NCBI RefSeq assembly: GCF_000003815.2
Contig: NC_049987.1
Coordinates: forward strand, 5,388,111-5,452,110
Direction: 5' to 3'
Origin: Branchiostoma floridae
Taxonomy: Eukaryota; Chordata; Leptocardii; Amphioxiformes; Branchiostomatidae
Length of the DNA stretch: 64,000 bases
Position 1 is the stretch's first letter. The number at the start of each line of letters is the position of its first letter. The position numbers were made by a program, and so were the translations under genes. The notes beneath the pieces are model-generated. The model was not told the origin of the DNA and did no database searches. It worked only from the letters and a program-made list of their open reading frames with translations. Positions 10,375 through 20,651 of this stretch are shown in pieces.

Positions 10375-12249
10375 GTGATACTTGGCACTTACTGTACAGC
10401 TTACTGTTATTTTCCCGACGATTGGTCCCTCAGCCATATCGTACCCATACATAAATCTGGCGATACCTCACTCCCTGATAACTACCGGGGAATATCAATC
10501 ATTAGTTGCTTAGGAAAATTATTCACCTCTATTTTAAACAATCGTCTTGTCAATTATGCAGAACAGTACAGCCTTTTCAAACCTCAACAGGCCGGTTTTA
10601 GGAAAAATTTTAGAACATCTGATAATTTGTTTGTGTTAACCACTTTAGTCAGCAAATACCTAAGCAAAAATGCCAAAATTTATGCATGTTTTGTAGATTT
10701 CAGCAAAGCTTTTGACTCCGTTTGGCGAGCAGGTCTATTTTTCAAACTTAACAACCTTGGAATAGGAGGAAAATTCTTAAAGACATTAAAAAACATGTAC
10801 TCAAAAACTACAAATTGCATTAAAACCAACGGCGGCCTTACAGCGCCTTTTTTAACTAACTGTGGGGTCAGACAAGGCTGTAATTTAAGTCCAACTTTGT
10901 TTAATTTATTTATTAGCGATATAACCTGTGAGTTTGATGATATTTGTTGCAACTCTCCTAGTTTACACAATAGGAAAGTACCGTGTCTTTTGTATGCAGA
11001 TGATCTTGTATTATTTTCCGAGTCTCAACAAGGCTTGCAATCATGTCTAGTTAGATTAGAAAGGTATTGTAAACATTGGAACCTGAAGGTGAATTTAAAA
11101 AAGACTAAGATTATTGTCTTCACCAAGGGAGGTAGATTACCAAAGAATTGTTTCTTTTTGTTTAATGGTAATGTAATCGAAATTGTTATGTCATATTGTT
11201 ATTTAGGTATAGTGGTAAGTACAGCTGGCACCTTCAAGGCCAACAACAAACATCTAAGAAACAAGGGTCTAAAAGCTTTGTTTAGTATCAGGCAATCACT
11301 TGACAAAGCCGATTGCCCACTAGCTGTTAAAAACAAGCTTTTCGACTCTTGTATTAAACCTATATTACTTTATGGGTCCGAAATATGGGGAACTCTCAAA
11401 AGTCCCAAAAATTGTCCCATTGAATCTGTACACCTAAAACATTGTAAATATTCACTCAATATCCCCAAAACAGCTAGTAATCTCGCAGCACAGGCAGAAC
11501 TAGGGAGGTACCCCATTCATCTGGAGGCCTCCCTAAATACCATCAAGTATTTCATTCGACTTAGCAAGAATGTGCCAGCTGACAGCCTTCAAGCAGATGC
11601 TCTCTTGTGCCAAATGGATTTAGAAGCATCAGGTGCTAAATGTTGGGCCTCTGATGTACGCAACACTCTAGAGAAATGTGGCTATGCTTTCGTCTGGCAA
11701 AACGCCCAGTCAACAATCTCAAGTACACCTCAAATTATTTCATCAATCTATCAACGTTTAAAAGATATTTATTTCCAGACCTTTCTATCTGAAATCCACA
11801 ACGATAAAAGAGTTGAGACTGCAAAAAACAAACTACGAACATACAGACTATTAAAACAATATTATAAACAAGAAGAATATCTGAAGATTGCCAATGTACG
11901 CCACAGATCTACCATCACAAAACTAAGAATCAGTTGCCACAAATTACGAATCGAATCAGGAAGACATAACCACACTCCTCTAGAGCAAAGAATATGCCAA
12001 TTTTGTAGTTTAGGGAAAGTAGAAGATGAAGTACATTTTACTATGGATTGTCCTTTGTATGATAGCGATAGGAACATTTTATTTGACTATGTGTTAAGTA
12101 AATATCCCTTCTTTAGACACTTGAACAGTAAAGAGAAATTTATATTCCTGACAGCTTTTGATAAACAAACTCTAACCAACCATACAGCTAGCTACATTTA
12201 TGCAATTACCAAGAAGCGAGAGGAAGTCGAATGTCATAGAATAGATTAG
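10375..12249 (+). CDS. LINE-B reverse transcriptase ORF
   Basis: About 620 uninterrupted codons; the open frame happens to extend upstream into LINE-A sequence. Reverse transcriptase motifs appear in order: PDNYRGISII, QAGFRK, FVDFSKAFDSVW, RQGCNLSPTLF, then the catalytic YADD (nt 10993-11004) in LLYADDLVLF. Past the thumb there is a C-x2-C-x9-H-x4-C cluster (CQFC to MDC), a zinc-binding feature common at LINE C-termini. The intact frame implies recent insertion, although 5' truncation makes the copy immobile by itself. I cannot assign the clade without a tree. Confidence 0.9.
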   Translation: MILGTYCTAYCYFPDDWSLSHIVPIHKSGDTSLPDNYRGISIISCLGKLFTSILNNRLVNYAEQYSLFKPQQAGFRKNFRTSDNLFVLTTLVSKYLSKNAKIYACFVDFSKAFDSVWRAGLFFKLNNLGIGGKFLKTLKNMYSKTTNCIKTNGGLTAPFLTNCGVRQGCNLSPTLFNLFISDITCEFDDICCNSPSLHNRKVPCLLYADDLVLFSESQQGLQSCLVRLERYCKHWNLKVNLKKTKIIVFTKGGRLPKNCFFLFNGNVIEIVMSYCYLGIVVSTAGTFKANNKHLRNKGLKALFSIRQSLDKADCPLAVKNKLFDSCIKPILLYGSEIWGTLKSPKNCPIESVHLKHCKYSLNIPKTASNLAAQAELGRYPIHLEASLNTIKYFIRLSKNVPADSLQADALLCQMDLEASGAKCWASDVRNTLEKCGYAFVWQNAQSTISSTPQIISSIYQRLKDIYFQTFLSEIHNDKRVETAKNKLRTYRLLKQYYKQEEYLKIANVRHRSTITKLRISCHKLRIESGRHNHTPLEQRICQFCSLGKVEDEVHFTMDCPLYDSDRNILFDYVLSKYPFFRHLNSKEKFIFLTAFDKQTLTNHTASYIYAITKKREEVECHRID

Positions 12250-12371
12250 ACGCACATCTGCATATATAAATGTGTATGATTGTTTCCATTGTTACATATA
12301 TGTGATTCTTACCGTGTGACCTGTACTTAGCCCAGTGGGGCAAAAATGTGCAATAAAGGTCTTCATTCAAC
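10375..12371 (+). mobile_element. LINE-B, 5'-truncated non-LTR retrotransposon
   Basis: This is a 2.0-kb insertion inside LINE-A. It lacks the endonuclease part and starts within the reverse transcriptase region. It ends with a 3' UTR containing 'caataaaggtcttcattcaac'. A candidate 5-bp target duplication TAATG flanks it (10370-10374 and 12372-12376). A second, more truncated copy of the same family lies on the minus strand at 33614-34046. Confidence 0.85.
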
Positions 12372-12376
12372 TAATG

Positions 12377-13440
12377 TGGTTGGGGTGGAAGTGACCTGTG
12401 AAACGTCGGAGTTGTTTTCGGTGCCATGTGTCGATCTTGTATGCCAACTGCTCGGTGAGTCCCCACGTCCCGGCATTATAAAGCATCACGGGTATAACAT
12501 ACACTTCAAAGAGTTTTAACTTAAGTTGTAACGATATGTGCTTTGTCCCCCACATTTTCCACATCTTTCTCATGGCCAAATTTGCTAGTTGTATTCTTTC
12601 TTCTATGTCCTCTGCGATGCCCAGTCTTGAGCCTACCGACTTGCTTTTTCTCCATTCCTCCTCTTCCCTGTCCTTCTCCAGACAGATGTGGACCCGCTCT
12701 GTCTTACTTGCATTGGCATGTAGTTTCCACTCTGGTAGGATCTTCAAGGCTTCCTCATGTATCTTTTCCAAATGGTGACTAGAAGTGCTGATGAAGTCTA
12801 AGTCATCGGCATACTGAGTTTCGGCTGGTATCTTGAGCCGCTTGTCTTGAGTAGGGATGGGTGGGGAGGATCTTCGCAGGTCTCGGAGGGCTGCTTCGTA
12901 ATAGACATTGAACAGCTGGGGGCTCAAGCTGTCACCCTGAGGCGAGCCCATGGTTGCTGGGAAGTGAGGGGCTGCTTCTCCCTGGACACGCACGGCAAGG
13001 CTTGTGTCTGATAACAAAGCCTGGATCATACGTACTGTGTCGTCGTCCTTCAGCACATCTCTCAACACCGATATCAGCCGAGCTCTATCCACGGTGTCAA
13101 AGGCACGGCTTAGATCGATGCCTAGGATGTGAGTGTCCCACATCTTTGTCATAACTAGGTCGGCGAGGATCCTCTTAGTGAAGACTATGTCAGCTGCGCT
13201 GTGGCCTTGACGGTAGGCTGACTGTGATCTTGGTAGGTAGAGGTTTACCTGTGGCTTGCAACGTTCTGACACGATGAGGGAGAAGAGCTTCCTCAGTCCG
13301 TTTAGCAGAACTATAGGTCGGAGACTGCTGCACAGACCACGCGGTTTCCCTGGCTTTTGGAGAGGGATAAGAATGCCTTGCCCTAGAGCAGGCATTAGCT
13401 CACCTTGTTTTTGTTAGTGCTTTGGAAATGTTTCCAGCAC
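12377..13440 (-). pseudogene. LINE-A reverse transcriptase segment
   Basis: An open minus-strand frame of 342 codons (13395-12367, the last few in LINE-B) contains GKPRGLCSSLRPIVLLNGL, SQSAYRQGHSAADI, LGIDLSRAFDTVDR, SPQGDSLSPQLFN and the catalytic QYADDLDF. Reading further upstream in the same frame meets a stop just before QKQGELMPALGQG, while related residues continue to about 13440. The element is therefore 5'-truncated and mutated. Downstream it is split by LINE-B, and its tail is at 10369-10088. The family is distinct from LINE-B. Confidence 0.88.
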
Positions 13441-13731
13441 AAGAAAGAAAACACTGTGACAAATTGAAAACATATAGCTGACGTATTCCGTACCATAGAC
13501 GGTGTTGATTTATACGTTCGCAGTAGCACTGTTTTTATGCCACCTCAGCTGCAAAAATTGTCTTTTTCATTTCAATGTCATGTTTGCACCGAACAATATA
13601 GTATCGACTTTCGAGGTATGACATCTTACGGTACTGTAATAAGGTGCCATATAGGTACCAGGTAACACACCATATACGTTACTCCCCAGGTGCAGTATAG
13701 TACCAGGTAGCGCACCTGTAATATGTAACAA

Positions 13732-13769
13732 TCTTTATTGACACGACAAAAGTACAGCGACTTTCGTAA
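13732..13769 (-). repeat. Shared 3'-end motif with AATAAA
   Basis: On the minus strand this reads 'cgaaagtcgctgtactttt' followed by 'gtcgtgtcaataaag'. The same text is at 48051-48083 on the plus strand. A polyadenylation-type AATAAA at the end of a shared tail suggests the 3' end of a retroelement or SINE family. Confidence 0.6.
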
Positions 13770-13784
13770 GGTCCACATGTATAA

Positions 13785-14463
13785 GACCCCGTTCACACTC
13801 AAAAAAATGAAGCGGCTTCAACGTCGAAGCCGCTTGATCCGGATCGTTTTCTTGAGTGTGAATGCTCCAAGCGGCTTGGATTTTCACCGATCCGGCTCGT
13901 TTGCAATCCATCCCTGGGAGGTAGTTTGAGACACTTGTGAACAAGCCGCTTGGCTGAAATCGCGAGTGTGAACGCAACGCGGGATAGATTCTATGCAAAT
14001 TTCCGATTTGCCCCCTGTTGGAAGGTTATATATCCAGGTATCGGGAGCAGGAACACACGCAACACTGACAGGTTTGCTCACGTTACTGATTTTTGTGCCC
14101 AATGATAATGTCTGGAAAGAAAAAAAATCGCTGTAGGGTCAAGGCAAGTGGAATGGGAAGCAAACAAAGCTTTTTTTATCACGCGAAGAGAGAGGAAACA
14201 CAGCAAGCTAAAACAAAATCACAAAAAACAAGCATATCTTTGAACAGCTTTCTCTCTGGATCATGATATAAGACTATTAAGAGTGGGTTTGAGAAAACCT
14301 ACAAACAATGTTGTAAAAAAGTACCTGAAGTCCAGGTACGGAATTGTGTGCGATTAATCGGATTGTCTGAAATGAGTGTGAACGTAATTTTTTTGAAGCG
14401 GCTTGCCCGTTGAAGCGGCTTCGACGTTGAAGCCGCTTCATTTTTTTGAGTGTGAACGGGGTC
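13785..14463. mobile_element. Harbinger-type MITE, TAA duplication
   Basis: The termini GACCCCGTTCACACTCAAAA and their complement are flanked by TAA on both sides (13782-13784 and 14464-14466). Each terminal repeat contains an inner palindrome (aagcggcttcaacg...cgaagccgctt), so each end can also fold on itself. 'AAGCGGCTT' also recurs internally at about 13870 and 13945. Length is 679 bp with no transposase. Confidence 0.88.
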
Positions 14464-14574
14464 TAAGAACTACTTACAGTACAACTAAACACATATATAT
14501 GGATATCTATAGGTATGGATACATCAACATAAAGGGTCTAGCATGTCATTTACACTATTGGATGTAGTAACCAG

Positions 14575-14818
14575 CTGCTCTTGGGGGGGGGCGAAAACGC
14601 TAAAGGGGGGCGAAAACGCTAGTGATCTCGCCCCCCCCCGGGGGGGGGGGGGCGAGATCGCTGTCACACCGGCCGTCGCTGATCCATTGGCCCCTCGAAT
14701 TCGACCCCAGCGACGGCCAGCAATCAGCGACCCAGTACAAAAAGAAATAGCCAGCAAGTGTATCTATATGAGCCGAAAGAAGGCCCCAGAGAGCCTGCTA
14801 CGGAGGCTAAGCTAATCT
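14575..14818. repeat. C/G-tract repeat, right inverted copy
   Basis: This is the inverted partner of 9166-9470: a G-rich array with 'ggggcgaaaacgct', then a C9-G12 hairpin, then 'gcgagatcgctgtcacaccgg' through 'gagagcctgctacggagg'. It carries about 45 bp absent from the left copy (a gtcgctgat...cagcgac hairpin). Confidence 0.82.
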
Positions 14819-14959
14819 CTTTTTCCAGACAGAGTTAGAGACAAACAACAGTGCCAAGATCTCAGCTGACGAGGCAAAGCAAAGGAAAACAACTTTTGTA
14901 TGACATTTTTCACCGGGTGTTCATGAATGATTTGTGATACGATATTTATCTCATGATCG

Positions 14960-15125
14960 CGCTGGATCGCGTGACGTAGCGACAGCGTATTTGATTCAGG
15001 ACCTAGGGTTCGAATCATGCAGTGTCACCCATCTTGTGCCCTTTGGAAAGGCACTCAGTTACACAAGTTTCCTCACTTGTGACTCAGGTAAAAATGGGTA
15101 CCTAATTTCGGCTCGGGATGTTGAA
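14960..15125 (+). repeat. tRNA-derived SINE-like element
   Basis: A Pol III B-box-like GGGTTCGAATC lies at 15006-15016. It is followed by 'cttgtgccctttggaaaggcac' type sequence and 'aaaaatgggtacct', phrases that resemble central domains of tRNA-derived SINEs in marine animals. The A box is weak, and no intact tRNA fold is expected. Confidence 0.6.
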
Positions 15126-15129
15126 TGAT

Positions 15130-16100
15130 AGTCCGGTAGCCCTTGTTTGTTAAAGAACGTAAACCCACCACGCCTTTCGAAAAAGAGTTGGGGCGTGCCC
15201 CGGTGTGCGATGGTGCAAAGTACTTATGTCTAGAGTTGGTGATTCACTAAAAAAATCACCCGGATGGAGGCCTGTTGAACCCCCGTCTTGTATCAGCCGT
15301 ACGATAATCTACACCATTCACTCAGACATGAGACCAGGCGCATCCCCGTCTTGTATCAGCCAAAAAAAGGGTACTAGTATATCACCCCGTAAGGCCTACA
15401 TGTCATATCCAAACCGGGGCCCGGCTGGGTAGCTTTCGGGAACGAAAAGTATCACGCAAATGACACTAAACTACACGTAAAGACGTAAAGAGAATAGTCG
15501 TGGGTATCATTTGTATGTATTTTTAAGTGTACATTTCTATTTTTCGTTCCCACAAATAGCCCCACCGGGTCCCGTTTTAAAATGTGGCCTTAGCCCAAGT
15601 TGAAATTAGAACACCAAACACGTTGCAGACTTATCATACTTTTATTTATGACTTCTATGAATTCATTTTTTGGATCTTATTGACAACTTAAGAACTGACA
15701 CCAACTTAACTGAGCTGAAGGAAATCAAGTCCATGGTGGATGGAGGATAGAGCAACGTGAAAGACGCTCTCAATTCTCAGAACTAAAAGCACAACAAGCT
15801 TAAGGCTGGACTCCAGGCTAGTTTTGAGCGGGATCTCTATCAAAGTAAAGTAAAGTAACGGTAACTTGTTTAGAAATTACTTTTTCAGTGCGCAAAGCAT
15901 CATGGGAACCTCGCGCTGTTCAAAAGTTGTTCCAGAACGTCACAAACATTACCGTGGAACGTCAACACTGTTTTAGCGACGTAAACAAGCCGCTAGCGAC
16001 TCATACAGATCGCGTACGCTTGTTCAACGCTTACCGAGAAATTATCTTCTAAAGAAATTTCTATACTTATACATTATAGAGAACGAAAATAATACCCAAC
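15130..16100. other. Intergenic upstream of the candidate MGC exon
   Basis: No ORF with a recognisable domain. From about 15880 the sequence becomes more CpG-containing (gcgcaaag, cctcgcgctg, gaacgtcac), which would suit a promoter for the exon at 16101, but no TATA box or initiator can be named with confidence. Confidence 0.35.
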
Positions 16101-16168
16101 ATGGGTTGTACGAACACAAAAGTTCATCCAGTGGATTTTAACCCGGTGCCTCAAGCCAAGGAGACCTG
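16101..16168 (+). CDS. Candidate first coding exon, MGC (myristoylation-type) start
   Basis: ATG in good context (ccaacATGGG) opens a 22-codon reading frame, MGCTNTKVHPVDF then NPVPQAKET. It ends at a strong donor (acctg|gtaagt) with two bases of the next codon. Gly2-Cys3 is the classical N-myristoylation plus palmitoylation start, so the product would sit on the inner face of membranes. The OTU-protease exon at 18632 lacks a start codon and is the nearest plus-strand coding exon. An acceptor-like AG before 18632 (or 18629, 18602) gives the matching phase and would read ...KETCVKTVTQS, in step with the 12-residue repeat there. An alternative acceptor at 18520 is stronger but leads to a stop at 18617 unless a further 33-nt exon with a tiny intron is assumed. 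The exon itself is moderately supported; its link to the OTU gene is inferred. Confidence 0.5.
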
Positions 16169-16475
16169 GTAAGTAACGTTGAATCCTATGTGAAAACATT
16201 ACTATAAAGTTTTCCAAAACGCTAGGTGTACACAACATTGCCAAGGTACTCTGAGTCTTTGATGAATTTGTGGTGTGAAATATGTAGACAGACGAAGGGT
16301 ATAGCTTCTTCATACATTGTATATAAAACTCATAGTGATGCATGGATAGTAGGGTTGTCTTTTTCGTGCGCAGCCTGAAGGGAAAAATCAACGTTTGGTC
16401 AGTTCCTCTGCTAAAGTTTCCTCTTTGCTGTCATGACAGCGAGAAGTAGAACCAGTCGCCCATTCCTTATCCCCC

Positions 16476-16665
16476 CCCCCTTTACAAATCAAGAATTTAG
16501 CTCGGCCGAGTTGTCAGCGAGCTCTAAATTACGAGGAGGTATATATGACCCTGATGCCGACGAAGAAACTCTGCCATTTGTTCGTAGGCATCAGAGTCAT
16601 GCCTCCTCGTAATTTAGAGCTCGCTGACAACTCGGCCGAGCTAAATTCTTGATTTGTAAAGGGGG
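16476..16665. mobile_element. Foldback MITE with 64-nt perfect arms
   Basis: The arms at 16476-16539 and 16602-16665 are exact reverse complements (cccccTTTACAAATCAAG inward to ACGAGGAGG), and pairing continues imperfectly into the 60-nt loop. The perfect arms imply a young or gene-converted element. It lies in the 2.4-kb interval between the MGC exon and the OTU exon. Confidence 0.88.
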
Positions 16666-17030
16666 CTTAGATGGACGCGTGTCACTTCTCAACAAACTAA
16701 CTTGGTATTCAGCAAAGTATTCATCGTCTGTAAACAAGTGCTTCCCAATCTTGTCTATCACTCAGAATTCATCATTACTAAGCATTTCAACTTCTTGAAA
16801 GTTATAAGTTTAACGTGTTGAATTTGACCGCCCTTGGCTTAAGGACTTACTGTAAGTGTTAGGCCTCCCATTGCAACATTTTTATAATGTATCATTTCCT
16901 TCATGCATATCAATTAAGTTGATCACATTTTGTTACAAGTACATGTATGGTCATCATCGTATTTCGTTAAAATTTTGTATTGATGTCTTTTGTATATATG
17001 TATAGTTGATATAAGTTTGACGCTGATATA

Positions 17031-18115
17031 ACGGGGGCCGCCCTAAGATGCCCCCCCCCCCTTTTTGCGCGCTCGAACTCACGGCGCTCCACCACTAGTT
17101 GCCAAAGAATGGTCAAGTTTTGATCAATGAATTTTTAACACATTCATTTACAGGCCACACTTGAATAACGAAGGCATCCATACTGTTCATGAACCCTTCA
17201 CCCTCCGCGTTACAACTGGAAAACACCGAGGACGTTATCGTGAATATAAATTCCGATTTTGAGCCGCGTTAAACAGTGCGTCCTAACTTGCCCCGCTTTT
17301 GGAATTTGCTCTCTTCGGAAGCTGGTGACCAATTGCAATTTAGACAAACATAAATAAAACTTCTAATTTTATGATATATTAGCTTTCTTTTGACAGTAGA
17401 ATTGTAATTGTGTGTGCTTCTTGTCTCCCGCGAGGAGGGCTAAATCATTCACAATCCAGGTCGTGTTTTCATGGGAAATGGGCGAAATGCACTGAATGCG
17501 GCGGCCCGACTAACAAAATCATTACGAAAAACGACAACACCAAAATCACAAAAAAAACTCTGTGTACGTATTGGGAAACATATTCGACATCACTCTGTCA
17601 AGTTTCATTTTTATAGACGTTACGAATCATTTTTAAAGTAACAAATCTTTTGGGCGTTCGCTCGTCTGTCACCTGCGGGGCCACGCTCCCTGGGGAAAAC
17701 AACGACGGTGATGCTTATGTTGTTTTTTTCTATGGCCGGTCTTCTACTCAACAAACATTTGAAGACCAATATTTGTAGTGTTTAGTGAAGCTTTGTTGCT
17801 TATGTGTATGACAGTTGTGTGGCTGTTTTTATTGGTTGTTTATCTATGGCCACGAGCCACCAATACCTAGTAACAGGTGACCACAGTGATTCGGCATTAC
17901 CAACATTATTGTGAAAATTATGTCTTCAAAAAAAAAGGGGATGTGAACATGTGTAAAAAAATCTTAATAGAAAAAATGCTGTTTGTTTAGACTTGGTTTA
18001 TTTACCTTTCTAATCATCATAGTCAGTGGCAACAAACACGGCGTACTTATGCATAATAAGATCAGCAAAAAATCTGGGCATCTTAGGACAGGGGGCATCT
18101 TAGGGCGGCCCCCGT
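17031..18115. mobile_element. Nonautonomous DNA transposon with 25-bp TIRs
   Basis: ACGGGGGCCGCCCTAAGATG plus CCCCC at 17031-17055 is exactly inverted at 18091-18115. A TA dinucleotide flanks both ends, so mariner-type TA target duplication is possible. A further 'gggcatcttagg' lies just inside the right end. The 1.1-kb interior has no transposase; short ORFs are unremarkable. Confidence 0.8.
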
Positions 18116-18630
18116 TAAGTTTGTCAATAAGAATGCGTCTGTAATCGTGGCCCTCCAACTTGAATAAAAAAAGACAGCAAATAACTATACAGAACCGTTT
18201 GTAGTAAATTTATGTTGGTCATATACATGTATAATAACTCTGATATTCGCTGCTTCGCCAACCTTTAAAACTACTATTTACGGTCGTGATTATACGTGTA
18301 TATATGGAAAGAAATCGTTCAATAGCCCCATCCTAATGTTACGGTCACGTTTCCACACAGGGGCTTACTTTTCTGCGATTCTGTTTTCGTCTTCTGTGTT
18401 TCATTCATATACCTTTATACCGTTGACAAGATTCACCTCTGTCTTTTTTCAATCATGTGTTAAATCTACTTAATATCCGAATAGATTCATGAGGTTAGGA
18501 TATTCTTCTGTGAATGCAGGTTCGAAAGGAAGGTCAAGAGACGCGCGGGGAAGGTGAAACTTACTCAAGTGCCTTCATCGAGACTCGAATTCGAAGACCA
18601 GGAAGATTGCGTGGCCTGAGCAGCCCAGCA

Positions 18631-18923
18631 GTGTGAAGACCGTGACACAAAGCAACGAGGACGCAGTCTCAGTGAAGACGGCACAAAACAACGAGGACGC
18701 AGTCTCAGTGAAGACCACACAAAACAACGAGGAAGTATTCTCAGTGAGGACCACACAGAACAACGAGGACGCACTCTCAGTGAAGACCACACAAAGCAAC
18801 AAGGACGCAGTCTCAGTGAAGACCACACAAAACAACGAGGACGCAGTCTCAGTGAAGACCACACAAAGCAACGAGGACGCACTCTCAGTGAAGACCACAC
18901 AGAGCAACGAGGACGCACTCTCA
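18631..18923 (+). repeat. 36-bp coding minisatellite (about 8 units)
   Basis: Units of 36 bp (gaagaccacacaaagcaacg + aggacgcactctcagt) encode 12 residues each. Substitutions between units are mostly conservative (Asn/Ser, Val/Leu), consistent with a maintained reading frame. Confidence 0.92.
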
Positions 18924-19799
18924 GGAGATAGCAGCTTTTCTGATGACGTCTCGGATGTCTCTACATTGACAACAGAGTCTGAGACTGAGAGCAGCTCGTC
19001 ATCCGGATCCTTCAAATTGACAACAGAGTCTGACACTGAGAGCAGCTCGTCATCCGGATCCTTCGAATTGACAACAGAGTCTGACACTGAGAGCAGCTCG
19101 TCATCCGGATCCTTCAAATTGACAACAGAGTCTGACACTGAGAGCAGCTCGTCATCCGGATCCTTCGAATTGACAACAGAGTCTGACACTGAGAGCAGCT
19201 CGTCATCCGGATCCTTCGAATTGACAACAGAGTCTGACACTGAGAGCAGCTCGTCATCCGGATCCTTCGAATCAGCCATCGACCTCCCCGTTTCCCCGCC
19301 CAAACCATCACGCGGGCAGACGACACCCGTCCCGAAGACACGAGAAGACATCCTCCTCAAGAACATCGCAAGAGCAGGCTTCCAGATCGACCCAGTGGCA
19401 CGGGATGGGGATTGTTTCTTCCGTTCAGCCGCCAGACAACTCGGCAGAGGAGACCCCAGTATTGACACCACCCCCCAACAGCTACGTAAGGACCTAGTCC
19501 ACCATATCAGGGCTCACAGTGAGAAGTTCTGCGTCGCAGTACCGGGCGGTTTCTGGGCGTTCCAGCAGGAGCTGGACAAGCTGGCAAGGCGGGGCCACTG
19601 GTGCTCGGATCTAGCTGACGTCCTTCCGATCGCTTTGGCGGACTTCACCGCAAGAGAGGTCAATTTGATCACCAGCACCGAGATGGAGATCATGACCCTG
19701 CCGCCAGAGGGCGAGGAGTCAGGCACACCACTGGTGTTATCGTACCTGGCTACCCCGGGCGGAGAGCACTACGATGCCGTCAAGTTCGTGGGAGGCTGA
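18632..19799 (+). CDS. OTU-domain cysteine protease with two tandem repeat arrays (5' exon missing)
   Basis: A 388-codon frame has no ATG before residue 340, and an in-frame stop lies at 18555, so translation must enter from an upstream exon (see 16101-16168). Residues 1-98 are about eight copies of a 12-residue unit (NEDAVSVKTTQS). After a short Ser/Asp linker come six 17-residue units rich in Ser and acidic residues (LTTESDTESSSSSGSFE), then a Pro-rich linker, then an OTU fold from about residue 235. The catalytic signature DGDCFFRS places Asp258 and the nucleophile Cys261, and GGEHYDAV places the general base His379; the spacing fits OTU deubiquitinases. The likely activity is cleavage of ubiquitin or ubiquitin-like chains. 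The acidic Ser repeats look like CK2-type phosphorylation substrates. OTU domains also occur in transposons, but no transposon hallmark adjoins this one. The repeat region is open in all frames, so the long minus-strand ORFs here are shadows. Confidence 0.8.
18966..19271 (+). repeat. 51-bp coding minisatellite (6 units)
   Basis: Six units of exactly 51 bp begin ttgacaacagagtctgacac and encode 17 residues. Units differ mainly at the last codon (Lys or Glu) and at one Glu/Asp in unit 1, which implies very recent expansion or homogenisation. Confidence 0.95.
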
Positions 19800-20276
19800 C
19801 GGACTGGATCGGCCTCGGGGTGGGGGGAAGGGGTACTGGTCGGGCCGGAGTAACGCTCAGGAGTACGGTGAGAAACCGGCAGTGACGATTCCCCACCGGA
19901 GGGAAGTACCAATCCGGCCAGAGGAGTATGGAGCCCGAGTGAGTATGAAGTTCGCATCATTCATATCAAAGGGTTTAACTGTTAACGTTATAGTATTTTC
20001 TCATTGATTTTTGTAAATTCCTTTCCACTTCTCAGTTACACACGTGACGTGTTTGAGAGCCCTATCATGGAATGTAGTGAATTAATAAGCAATATCATTA
20101 ATCATGCAAATTGACTGCATAAGTTTGTATCTAAATTTTATAAAAGAATTATCACTTAGGCTGTCTATGTACCAAAACTCTTTGGGCGATTCGTAAACGC
20201 CTTCTTGAGTTGAAATTTGAAACATAGCCACTAGGAGGTTAAAGTTATACCTTACAAGAGGGCCTGCATGCCTTTT

Positions 20277-20450
20277 TCCATTAACCGTTACGGGCCATTT
20301 TAATTCACCGTTAATCGTTACCGACCTGCTCTAATTCAACGTTGATCGTTATCGGTATATTCTTCGTGAAGCGTTATTGGTCGTTTTAATTCAACGTTAA
20401 TCGTTATATGTTACCCCGAATTCACCGTTAAGCGTTACCAAGAAATTCTT
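20277..20450. repeat. Degenerate tandem repeat, 'ttcaacgttaatcgtta'
   Basis: Five or six imperfect units of roughly 35-45 bp share 'tttaattcaacgttaatcg' and 'cgttacc'. No coding potential is seen. Confidence 0.7.
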
Positions 20451-20651
20451 CGTGACAAGTTAAAACCCACGAAGTCCAATGCCAGAGTCCCTGAAAAAGC
20501 GGGAAATGGCGTTCCAAAGGGTCCAGATTTCAAAATTTCCCGGTCTTCCGGCCTTCGGCACTGGACATGGTAGAAATATGTCGCGGAAGCGTCACCCTCG
20601 AAAACCTTTTCACTCATATATCATACAGATTTCAGTGTCAAATTTAGCTTA

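Noticed and set aside
18575-19471. 298-codon minus-strand ORF and a 117-codon companion
   Set aside because: They are open only because the 36- and 51-bp repeats have no stops in several frames; the OTU domain fixes the plus strand as coding.
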